NCBI GenBank assembly: GCA_945865355.1 | Contig: CAMBDN010000060.1 | Location: forward strand, 1 to 12,036 | Direction: 5' to 3' | DNA: 12,036 nt | Source of the DNA: Legionella genomosp. 1 | GTDB lineage: Bacteria; Pseudomonadota; Gammaproteobacteria; Legionellales; Legionellaceae | In this document: positions 6,608-12,036 of the stretch, one piece after another | Layout: every line of letters starts with the position of its first letter | How positions within the stretch are numbered: position 1 is the first letter of the stretch | Notes under the pieces: generated by a model | Seen by the model: the letters and a program-made list of their open reading frames with translations, nothing else | What the model was told of the DNA's origin: nothing | The model's database searches: none | Made by a program: the position numbers and the translations under genes

Positions 6608-7984
6608 ATGTTTGAGAATTTAACCGAACGGTTGACCCGAACATTTAAGAATTTAAGTGGCCAGGGACGATTAACAGAAGATAATATACAACAAGCCTTG
6701 CGTGAAGTTCGTTTATCGCTGCTTGAAGCCGATGTCGCGCTGCCCGTCATTAAAGAGTTTATCGAGCACATCAAGCAAAAAGCGCTAGGCCAAGATGTAA
6801 TGACCAGTTTAAAACCTGATCAGGCCCTGGTTAAAATTATTCATGATGAACTCATTCACATCATGGGTGATACTCGCTCCGAATTAAATCTCAAAACACA
6901 ACCACCTGCTGTATTTTTAATGGCGGGATTACAAGGCTCAGGAAAAACGACAAGTGCTGCCAAATTAGCACGCTATCTGAAAGAAACAGAAAAGAAAAAA
7001 GTAATGCTGGTGAGTGTGGATGTGTACCGTCCAGCCGCAATCAAACAATTGGAAGTGCTCGCGAAAGAGCTTGATGTTGCTTTTTTCTCCAGCGAACCAA
7101 CAGAGCGCCCATTAACCATCGTTAACAACGCGTTGGATAGTGCTAAAAAACAATTCATGGACATCCTCATCATTGATACAGCGGGTCGTTTGCACATTGA
7201 CCAAGACATGATGGCAGAAATAAAAAACCTACATCAAGCCGTCAAACCAGTAGAAACATTGTTTGTTGTTGACAGTATGACGGGTCAAGACGCCGCTAAT
7301 ACCGCCAAGGCTTTTCACGAAGCACTACCTCTAACGGGGATTATTCTTACCAAAACAGACGGCGACGCTCGTGGTGGCGCTGCTTTATCAGTAAGACAGA
7401 TCACCGGACAACCGATCAAGTTCATGGGTAATGGTGAAAAAATTGACGCCCTGGAGCCGTTTCACCCCGAGCGCGTTGCCTCACGCATATTAGGTATGGG
7501 TGACATTCTAACGCTTATTGAAGAAGTCGAGAGAAAAGCAGATAAGGCCTCAAACGAAAAATTAGCCAAGAAATTAAAAAAAGGCAAGGGGTTTGATCTA
7601 GATGACTTTAAGCAACAGCTACTCCATATGAACAGTATGGGTGGCATTAGTGGCATGATGAGCAAACTGCCAGGCATGGGGCAACTCCCCAAGCAAGCCG
7701 TAGGCCAAGTTAATGACAAAGCCTTAGCGCAAACGATAGCGATCATTAACTCAATGACGATGAAAGAGCGACGCATTCCCAAGATTATCATAGGATCACG
7801 CAAAAAGCGTATTGCCCAAGGCTCCGGTACCCAGATACAAGACGTCAATCGTTTACTAAAACAATTTACCCAAATGCAAAAAATGATGAAAAAATTTACA
7901 AAACCAGGCGCCATGAAGCAAATGATGCGCGGCATGGGAGGGATGAGTGGCATGAAAGGAATGCTACCTGATGATTTTAATTAA
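6608..7984 (+). CDS. ffh: Signal recognition particle protein Ffh (SRP54)
   Basis: 458 residues, normal length for Ffh, the GTPase that with 4.5S RNA binds signal sequences of nascent inner-membrane proteins and docks at FtsY. Visible are the N domain starting MFENLTERLTRTFKNLSGQG, the P-loop GLQGSGKTTSAAKL (107-120), DVYRPAAIKQL (138-148), DTAGR (190-194), TKTDGDARGG (248-257), and a methionine-rich M domain from about residue 320 with NSMTMKERRIPKII and a GMGGMSGMKGM tail. The start is fixed by family alignment and by the ribosome binding site. The gene heads the ffh-rpsP-rimM-trmD-rplS cluster common in gammaproteobacteria and is divergent from the CorB/CorC gene with a 103-bp spacer. No 4.5S RNA gene is in the window. 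Confidence 0.98.
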   Translation: MFENLTERLTRTFKNLSGQGRLTEDNIQQALREVRLSLLEADVALPVIKEFIEHIKQKALGQDVMTSLKPDQALVKIIHDELIHIMGDTRSELNLKTQPPAVFLMAGLQGSGKTTSAAKLARYLKETEKKKVMLVSVDVYRPAAIKQLEVLAKELDVAFFSSEPTERPLTIVNNALDSAKKQFMDILIIDTAGRLHIDQDMMAEIKNLHQAVKPVETLFVVDSMTGQDAANTAKAFHEALPLTGIILTKTDGDARGGAALSVRQITGQPIKFMGNGEKIDALEPFHPERVASRILGMGDILTLIEEVERKADKASNEKLAKKLKKGKGFDLDDFKQQLLHMNSMGGISGMMSKLPGMGQLPKQAVGQVNDKALAQTIAIINSMTMKERRIPKIIIGSRKKRIAQGSGTQIQDVNRLLKQFTQMQKMMKKFTKPGAMKQMMRGMGGMSGMKGMLPDDFN

Positions 7985-8016
7985 AGAGACCCCTTCCAAT
8001 GTCGAGTTAATTTTCG

Positions 8017-8022
8017 TACAAT
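8017..8022 (+). promoter_or_regulatory. Possible -10 box upstream of rpsP
   Basis: TACAAT lies in the 85-bp ffh-rpsP gap. The hexamer 17 bases upstream is TTCCAA, only three of six matches to the -35 consensus. It could give the ribosomal-protein block its own promoter in addition to read-through from ffh; the evidence is weak. Confidence 0.3.
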
Positions 8023-8069
8023 ACTCGCCATTTTTACATAACCACGCTTAATTAAAATAGAGGCAAATA

Positions 8070-8327
8070 ATGGTCGTTATCCGTTTATCACGAGCAGGCG
8101 CAAAAAAACGCCCTTTTTATCACATCGTTGTAACTGACAGCCGTAGACGTCGCGACGGTAATTACATTGAGACAATTGGCTATTTTAATCCAATAGCGCG
8201 CGGTCAAGAAGTACGTCTGCATTTAGAATTAGAAAAATTAGACAAATGGCAAAAAGTTGGTGCGCAAATGTCTGATCGTGTGATGTCACTCGCTAAAGAA
8301 TTTAATAAAGGTAAAGCTGCTGCATAA
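8070..8327 (+). CDS. rpsP: 30S ribosomal protein S16
   Basis: 85 residues, close to the standard size of bS16. The sequence begins MVVIRLSRAGAKKRPFYHIV, the near-invariant start of this family, followed by DSRRRRDGNYIETIGYFNP and KLDKWQKVGAQMSDRV; the Ala/Lys-rich tail is normal. S16 is a small-subunit protein needed for 30S assembly. AGAGG at 8059-8063 is a good ribosome binding site for the ATG. The gene ends with two stop codons in tandem (TAA TAA). It is followed by an unusually long 172-bp gap before rimM containing two hairpins, whereas in many relatives rpsP and rimM are close together. Confidence 0.98.
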   Translation: MVVIRLSRAGAKKRPFYHIVVTDSRRRRDGNYIETIGYFNPIARGQEVRLHLELEKLDKWQKVGAQMSDRVMSLAKEFNKGKAAA

Positions 8328-8373
8328 TAATGTCACTGCTTGAAGGGTAATCTTGAAGAGCGGTTGGATTTTA

Positions 8374-8460
8374 GTGTCTTTCAACGAAATCAACTCCAAA
8401 AAATTGTCGCATAAATAACTATGCGAGGTATTTTTTGGAGGTACTTTCGTTGAAAGACAG
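8374..8460. repeat. TA-flanked palindromic element between rpsP and rimM (MITE-like)
   Basis: Arms at 8375-8412 and 8421-8459 are complementary at about 33 positions over 38/39 nt (one bulged base and five mismatches) around the 8-nt loop AAATAACT. Each strand's arm begins TGTCTTTCAACGAAA, 15 bases matching exactly. The unit is bordered on both sides by the dinucleotide TA (8372-8373 and 8461-8462), as expected for elements mobilised by Tc1/mariner-IS630 type transposases. It contains no gene. The internal A6/T6 tracts pair in the stem, so it is not terminator-like. Its placement within a ribosomal operon means the transcript would carry a very stable hairpin. It shares no obvious sequence with the palindrome at 448-567. 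Confidence 0.7.
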
Positions 8461-8464
8461 TAAA

Positions 8465-8487
8465 TACCGACGTTCATCGGTACGGAG
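8465..8487 (+). promoter_or_regulatory. Small hairpin and ribosome binding site upstream of rimM
   Basis: TACCGA (8465-8470) pairs perfectly with TCGGTA (8477-8482) around a CGTTCA loop, and the Shine-Dalgarno-like GGAG follows almost at once at 8484-8487. GGAG lies 12 bases before the GTG start at 8500, a long spacing. The hairpin leaves GGAG free, so it may help keep the site open downstream of the larger palindrome; that is inference. Confidence 0.4.
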
Positions 8488-8499
8488 TAAATAGTACAC

Positions 8500-9009
8500 G
8501 TGAGTGACGATAGCGATTGGGTAGTGGTTGGTCGCTTTGGCCGCCCGCATGGGGTCAAAGGGTTTGTTACGGTGCTATCCTTCACAGAACCTCGCGACAA
8601 TATTTTGCATTATACCGACTGGCATGCCCGTCTCAACAATCAGTGGCAGCCATTACCTTTGCAAAACCTAGAAATGAATAATAAGTTCATTTTGACCCAA
8701 GTTGAAGGTTATCGCGATCGAGATGAAGTGGCACGGTTAACGAATATTGAAATAGCCGTCAAACGAGAGCAACTTCCCGTTCTGCAACAAGGGGAATACT
8801 ACTGGCACCAACTGCAAGGTATGAACGTAGTTAGCCTACAAGGGGTGTTGTTAGGTAGTGTCTCGGAAATGATGGCAACCGGTTCTAATGATGTACTGGT
8901 GGTGATAGGGGAAAAGCGTCATTTGATTCCCTACCTACCTGGACGAAGTATTATTGAGGTCGATGATAGTCAACGCGTCATTACGGTTGACTGGGATACG
9001 GATTTTTAG
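8500..9009 (+). CDS. rimM: Ribosome maturation factor RimM
   Basis: 169 residues, the usual length. The N-terminal beta-barrel domain opens with WVVVGRFGRPHGVKGFVTV (7-25), the family signature. The C-terminal PRC-barrel includes YYWHQLQGMNVV (100-111), GSNDVLVV (128-135) and HLIPYLPGRSIIEVD (141-155). RimM binds S19 on the 30S head and assists late 16S rRNA processing. The start is GTG at 8500, the first usable in-frame start after the TAA at 8488-8490, with GGAG 12 bases upstream. Only three bases separate its stop from the trmD ATG. The order rpsP-rimM-trmD-rplS is standard, which removes doubt about the identity. Confidence 0.97.
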   Translation: MSDDSDWVVVGRFGRPHGVKGFVTVLSFTEPRDNILHYTDWHARLNNQWQPLPLQNLEMNNKFILTQVEGYRDRDEVARLTNIEIAVKREQLPVLQQGEYYWHQLQGMNVVSLQGVLLGSVSEMMATGSNDVLVVIGEKRHLIPYLPGRSIIEVDDSQRVITVDWDTDF

Positions 9010-9012
9010 CTG

Positions 9013-9762
9013 ATGTTACATCTTGGTGTGGTCAGCTTAATACCCGAGATATTTTCGAGTCTACAGCATGGTGTTACTGGACGCGCGATAGAACAGGGTT
9101 TAGCCAAAGTTGATTACTGGAACCCAAGAGACTGGGCCAGTAGACCCTATAGGCAAGTCGATGACAAGCCTTATGGTGGTGGTCCAGGTATGGTCATGAT
9201 GTATGAGCCAATGCACGAAGCAATTAAGCATGCTCTTAAACAAATGCCCGCCACTTGCAAGACCATTTATTTAAGTCCGCAAGGAAGGACGATTCAGCAA
9301 GATGATTTAAATCAAATCGCTGAACACCGGCAATCTCTGCTGTTTTTAGCAGGACGCTATGAAGGGATTGATGAACGTATTATAACTCATCATGCTGATG
9401 AGGAATGGTCACTAGGGGACTTTGTCTTGAGTGGTGGCGAATTAGCAGCGATGGTTTATATTGATGCGCTTGTCCGCTTGCTGCCAGGCAGCCTTGGACA
9501 CCAAGCGTCCGCGCAGCAAGATTCGTTTATGAATGGGTTATTAGATTGCCCCCACTACACGCGCCCTGCCGTTATTGATGGCGCCCAGGTGCCGGAGGTA
9601 TTGATGGGCGGAAACCACCGAGATATTGAGCGGTGGCGAAGAAAGCAATCTTTAGGAAAAACGTGGCTAAAGCGGCCAGATTTATTGGAAAAGTTAAAAT
9701 TAAATGACCTAGACATGCAACTGCTTGTCGAGTTTAAAGACGAACATGGTGATTCTTGTTGA
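9013..9762 (+). CDS. trmD: tRNA (guanine-37-N1)-methyltransferase
   Basis: 249 residues. TrmD transfers a methyl group from S-adenosylmethionine to N1 of G37, preventing +1 frameshifting. Family motifs are present: MLHLGVVSLIPEIF, the DDKPYGGGPGMVM loop (50-62), and the SPOUT knot segments TIYLSPQGR (84-92), LAGRYEGIDER (112-122) and SLGDFVLSGGE (133-143). The C-terminal domain includes QDSFMNGLLDCPHYTRP (169-185; Asp170 aligns with the catalytic Asp of the Escherichia coli enzyme) and GGNHRDIERWRRKQSL. Nothing is missing or truncated. Spacing to rimM is three bases and to rplS 22 bases, so it belongs to the same transcript. Confidence 0.98.
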   Translation: MLHLGVVSLIPEIFSSLQHGVTGRAIEQGLAKVDYWNPRDWASRPYRQVDDKPYGGGPGMVMMYEPMHEAIKHALKQMPATCKTIYLSPQGRTIQQDDLNQIAEHRQSLLFLAGRYEGIDERIITHHADEEWSLGDFVLSGGELAAMVYIDALVRLLPGSLGHQASAQQDSFMNGLLDCPHYTRPAVIDGAQVPEVLMGGNHRDIERWRRKQSLGKTWLKRPDLLEKLKLNDLDMQLLVEFKDEHGDSC

Positions 9763-9784
9763 ATAACCATCTTAGGAGTGAGCA

Positions 9785-10150
9785 ATGAGCAACATAATTG
9801 ATCAAATTAATACCGAGCAAATGCAAGGTAAAGAAATTCCTGAATTTAGTCCAGGTGATACTGTACTTGTCCAGGTTAAAGTAAAAGAAGGCACTCGCGA
9901 GCGCCTACAGGCATTTGAAGGCATTGTCATTGCCAAGCGAAACCGTGGACTGAACTCTGCATTCACTGTACGTAAAATCTCTCATAATGTTGGTGTTGAG
10001 CGTGTTTTCCAAACATATAGTCCTGTTGTAGATAGCATCACTGTCAAACGACGTGGAGACGTACGCCGTGCCAAGCTTTACTTCCTTCGCAATTTAGCTG
10101 GTCGTGCCGCTCGAATCAAAGAGAAATTAGCCGGTAAAAAAGGCGATTAA
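9785..10150 (+). CDS. rplS: 50S ribosomal protein L19
   Basis: 121 residues, slightly longer than the usual ~115. The sequence has the bL19 pattern: FSPGDTVLVQVKVKEGTRER near residues 21-40, then LQAFEGIVIAKRNRGLNSAF, TVRKISHNVGVERVF, SPVVDSITVKRRGDVRRAKLYFLR and a basic tail. L19 lies at the 30S-50S interface. AGGAG at 9773-9777 (AGGAGTGAGCA before ATG) is a strong ribosome binding site, consistent with high expression of this member of the operon. The stop codon TAA at 10148-10150 directly abuts the likely start codon of the following methyltransferase gene. Confidence 0.98.
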   Translation: MSNIIDQINTEQMQGKEIPEFSPGDTVLVQVKVKEGTRERLQAFEGIVIAKRNRGLNSAFTVRKISHNVGVERVFQTYSPVVDSITVKRRGDVRRAKLYFLRNLAGRAARIKEKLAGKKGD

Positions 10151-10639
10151 TTGACTCACTCGATGCTCATCGTTTCGTACTTTATGACGCCAGCAGGCTC
10201 GATTGAAGTGACATATGATGAGCATTACATCTATCGCGCTGTATTTAAAGAGTGCACTAGTGAAAAGCTTCTTAACCATAGTGGCCAACTTGGTTCTCAA
10301 ATCAAACATCAACTTGAAAGCTACGTAAAAAACCCACATCACCGATTCCAACTACCACTTAAACCATTAGGCAGCAGTTACCAGCAGCGTGTTTGGAGTG
10401 CCCTGCTCGTTATTCCCGTTGGGCGAACCATAACGTATGGCGAGCTTTCCAACTTATTACAAAGCAGTCCACGTGCAATTGGACAAGCCTGTAAAACAAA
10501 CCCCTTAGCCCTATTTATTCCTTGCCATCGCGTTGTAGGGAAAAACGACCAAGGCGGTTATATGGGCTGCGCTAACGCTTTACAATATAAACGGGCTCTC
10601 TTGCAGCATGAAAGTTATGACTTGTGCTTACAGAGCTGA
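10151..10639 (+). CDS. ogt: Methylated-DNA--protein-cysteine methyltransferase (Ogt/AGT)
   Basis: 162 residues. The protein accepts alkyl groups from O6-alkylguanine onto an active-site cysteine in a suicide reaction. Motifs seen: SSYQQRVWSALLVIPVGRTITYGELS (75-100), the helix-turn-helix region with PRAIGQACKTNP (Arg108 at the usual arginine-finger position), and the active site FIPCHRVVG with Cys125, followed by GGYMGCANALQYKRALLQHE. The N-terminal half is poorly conserved, as is normal. Two starts are possible: TTG at 10151, directly after the rplS stop and with AAAGG about 8 bases upstream, or ATG at 10163 with no well-placed ribosome binding site. The TTG is favoured by spacing. The zero-base junction suggests translation coupled to rplS; the ogt label is by family, as ada- or ogt-type cannot be fully separated. 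Confidence 0.93.
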   Translation: MTHSMLIVSYFMTPAGSIEVTYDEHYIYRAVFKECTSEKLLNHSGQLGSQIKHQLESYVKNPHHRFQLPLKPLGSSYQQRVWSALLVIPVGRTITYGELSNLLQSSPRAIGQACKTNPLALFIPCHRVVGKNDQGGYMGCANALQYKRALLQHESYDLCLQS

Positions 10640-10830
10640 GATAAGAATTGACAGCGGACCTAATGATCCTACCTGTGAGGATTCATCCTACTTATTGAGT
10701 ACCGTATACATCGACCCTAACTTAGGAAAATCAGTTAAATCTACAGCGAAAGACAATTGCTTTTTCTAGGTTAAAGAATTTTTCTTATCAGGCGATATAT
10801 ACTTAGTAAAACACTGATGGAGAATACGCC
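10640..10830. other. 191-bp intergenic region with a possible promoter for the small secreted protein
   Basis: No gene is visible. TATACT at 10798-10803 (five of six matches to a -10) lies about 28 bases before the ATG at 10831, but no good -35 is found 16-18 bases upstream. GGAGA at 10819-10823 is a clear ribosome binding site. A TTGACA at 10648-10653 has no matching -10. The left part contains GGATCATT/GGATT-type partial repeats near 10662-10690 but no convincing terminator with a U-tract after ogt. Confidence 0.3.
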
Positions 10831-11109
10831 ATGAAAAAATGGAATTTAGTTGTGATCTTATTCGCTTTACCGATTAACCTGGCATTCGCAGATTGTGATT
10901 TAACCCAGTTTCGTTGGGGTTGCGACATCCCGCTAAAGATAAGGCCCTCACACCACACGTCTTCATTGGTGTACTGTGGTGATGCCTATGGTTATGTCAC
11001 TCAAGCTCAATATGACATACTGACCCGTTATCAACGAGCTAACGTCAATATGATTTTAACGATAAATGGCGAGTACGTAGATAGCCCTTGCATTGCAGAC
11101 AGACGCTAG
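10831..11109 (+). CDS. Small secreted cysteine-containing protein of unknown function
   Basis: 92 residues. The first 20 form a textbook Sec signal peptide (MKKWN, hydrophobic core, cut expected after AFA at 18-20), leaving a mature protein of about 72 residues. The mature part has exactly four cysteines (22, 31, 49 and 87), enough for two disulfides, and is rich in aromatic residues (FRWGC, YCGDAYGYVTQAQYDIL, RYQRANVNMILTINGEYVDSPC). It is likely periplasmic or exported. I do not recognise a named family; the sequence resembles conserved hypothetical proteins of Legionella-like bacteria as far as I recall, which is weak. GGAGA 7 bases before the ATG and the signal peptide make it a real gene. 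It stands alone, with a long upstream gap and a possible own promoter. Confidence 0.82.
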   Translation: MKKWNLVVILFALPINLAFADCDLTQFRWGCDIPLKIRPSHHTSSLVYCGDAYGYVTQAQYDILTRYQRANVNMILTINGEYVDSPCIADRR

Positions 11110-11130
11110 GGATCTCAAAATCATAATGGT

Positions 11131-11163
11131 ATCATGACGCTTTAGCGTAAAGGGCGTCATGAT
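11131..11163 (+). promoter_or_regulatory. Perfect inverted repeat covering the metallopeptidase start codon
   Basis: ATCATGACGC (11131-11140) and GCGTCATGAT (11154-11163) are perfectly complementary over 10 bp. In RNA, the right arm contains the start codon AUG (11159-11161), and the loop contains the ribosome binding site AAAGGG (11149-11154). A shorter, competing stem, ACGC/GCGT around TTTA (11137-11148), overlaps the left arm and would free the start codon. It could be a translational control hairpin, an operator palindrome at DNA level, or part of a terminator for the upstream gene, although there is no U-tract. Confidence 0.5.
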
Positions 11164-11854
11164 GGCCAATCTTCAGATAGAAATCGATGGCATTACCATT
11201 GAAATACTACGTAAACCAATAAAGAACATGAACTTACGCATCTATCCTCCAGATGGACTTGTTCGGGTTAGTGCCCCACTGAAATTAAGCCTACAACAGA
11301 TTCGTCATCAACTTGAAGCTAAACGTGAGTGGCTGCATACACAGCGCGCGCGGTTACAAGCACAACCAGTCATCAGTGCACCATTGATGCAAAATGGTGA
11401 GTCGCATTATTTTCTAGGTAAGGCATATACACTGAACGTGGTTGAAAGCAGTAAACCAGCCCAGCTTAAATTGAAAGATAACATCTTGCTTCTTAGTGCA
11501 AAGCTACACACGACTGAAGTTACAAAACTAGCCTGTTTAAAGCGCTGGTACCAGGTTCAAATGCAAGCACTAATCCCTCATCTAATCGATAAGTGGGAGC
11601 CGGTTATTGGAGTAACGGTTAAGACCTGGGGAATAAAAACGATGAAAACACGCTGGGGATCTTGCAACACACGTGCCCATCGCATCTGGTTAAATCTTTC
11701 ATTAATACAAAAACCAATTGTATGCCTTGAATACGTTTTAGTGCATGAAATGGTTCATCTGCTAGAAGCGAGCCATAACGCTCGCTTCTATCAACTGATG
11801 GATCAATTCATGCCGCAATGGCGTACTCACCAACAATTGCTCACAGCCAAATAA
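11159..11854 (+). CDS. YgjP/DUF45-type zinc metallopeptidase (M48-like)
   Basis: 231 residues, usual for the YgjP-like family. The N-terminal half is a beta-rich region (VRVSAPLKLSLQQIRHQLEAKREWL), then YFLGKAYTLNVV, a conserved KTWGIKTMKTRWGSC segment (155-169), and the zinc site VHEMVHLLEASHNARFY: His196, Glu197 and His200 of HExxH plus His206 as the probable third ligand. This motif and RWGSC are the hallmarks of DUF45. Family members are cytoplasmic proteins without signal peptide and of uncertain substrate; some are annotated as metal-dependent hydrolases. The start may be ATG 11159 or the adjacent ATG 11162, with AAGGG a few bases upstream. The stop lies 16 bases from the end of a convergent gene. 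Nothing is truncated. Confidence 0.92.
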   Translation: MMANLQIEIDGITIEILRKPIKNMNLRIYPPDGLVRVSAPLKLSLQQIRHQLEAKREWLHTQRARLQAQPVISAPLMQNGESHYFLGKAYTLNVVESSKPAQLKLKDNILLLSAKLHTTEVTKLACLKRWYQVQMQALIPHLIDKWEPVIGVTVKTWGIKTMKTRWGSCNTRAHRIWLNLSLIQKPIVCLEYVLVHEMVHLLEASHNARFYQLMDQFMPQWRTHQQLLTAK

Positions 11855-11870
11855 AATAAGTACTAAGGAA

Positions 11871-12036
11871 TCAACCTGAAACGCCACCGGCGTCCATTTG
11901 TGACATCGCCAAAGGACGACTTGCAGATTCACCTCGATGATTCCATACCTTTTGGAAGAATTTCAACGTAAATTCACGCCCATCCTCAGGAGGCAAATTT
12001 TGTTTGGTTTTAGCTAAGTAACGCAGCTGGGCGGTA
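11871..12036 (-). CDS. Unrecognised protein, C-terminal 54 residues (partial)
   Basis: On the minus strand an open frame enters from the right edge and ends at the TGA complementary to 11871-11873. It reads TAQLRYLAKTKQNLPPEDGREF, continued by FFQKVWNHRGESAS and ending SQMDAGGVSG; this is a hydrophilic, low-hydrophobicity tail with a normal amino-acid mixture. No start lies in the window. The convergent arrangement and 16-bp gap to the metallopeptidase gene support it being a genuine gene end. I do not recognise the family, and a chance open frame of 55 codons cannot be excluded. Confidence 0.5.
   Translation of the reverse strand, partial: TAQLRYLAKTKQNLPPEDGREFTLKFFQKVWNHRGESASRPLAMSQMDAGGVSG

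Noticed and set aside
7462..7953. Minus-strand open frame of 163 codons within ffh
   Set aside because: It is antisense to the conserved Ffh M domain, and its composition (many Met, Ile, Pro) simply mirrors the opposite strand's methionine-rich codons.
10648..10653. Perfect TTGACA after ogt, read as a -35 box
   Set aside because: The hexamers 16-18 bases downstream (around TACCTG) do not resemble a -10 box.
1..12036. CRISPR array, tRNA or rRNA gene, prophage or transposase gene
   Set aside because: No spaced direct repeats, cloverleaf-like sequence, rRNA segment or transposase motif was seen; the two repeat elements carry no coding capacity.

Overview
The window looks like an ordinary stretch of gammaproteobacterial chromosome. 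Two conserved housekeeping blocks carry the usual gene orders dnaX-ebfC-recR and ffh-rpsP-rimM-trmD-rplS, with a CorB/CorC-type gene divergent from ffh. Base composition is moderately AT-rich. Overall flavour (AT-leaning, many short cysteine-containing or secreted hypotheticals) would fit Legionellales-like bacteria, but this is an impression and not an assignment.

Layout. 1-405 is the 3' end of dnaX (tau C-terminus). A 198-bp gap follows, almost filled by a long imperfect palindrome (448-567) that looks like a small non-coding mobile element. Then comes a tight plus-strand run: ebfC (604-942), recR (960-1568), a secreted DUF547-type protein (1575-2423), a membrane-anchored sulfatase/phosphoethanolamine-transferase-like enzyme (2420-4471) and an OmpR-type response regulator (4468-5184). 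The last three are joined by 4-nt start/stop overlaps (GTGA, ATGA). They form the accessory part of the window: the DUF547 protein lacks both hallmark cysteines and the regulator has Asn where the phospho-accepting Asp should be.

A convergent CorB/CorC-type membrane protein (5236-6504, minus) separates this run from ffh (6608-7984), which has a good extended -10 promoter in the divergent spacer. The translation block rpsP (8070-8327), rimM (8500-9009), trmD (9013-9762) and rplS (9785-10150) follows. It is interrupted between rpsP and rimM by a second, unrelated palindrome (8374-8460) flanked by TA dinucleotides. An alkylguanine-DNA methyltransferase gene (10151-10639) begins directly after the rplS stop codon.

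The right end holds a small secreted four-cysteine protein of unknown function (10831-11109), a YgjP/DUF45-type zinc metallopeptidase (11159-11854) whose start codon lies inside a perfect 10-bp inverted repeat, and the 3' end of an unrecognised minus-strand gene (11871-12036).

No tRNA, rRNA, CRISPR array, prophage or transposase gene is visible. No gene-free stretch exceeds 300 bases. The most interesting parts are the recR-linked DUF547/sulfatase-like/pseudo-response-regulator cassette, the two MITE-like palindromes inside housekeeping operons, and the hairpin over the metallopeptidase start.
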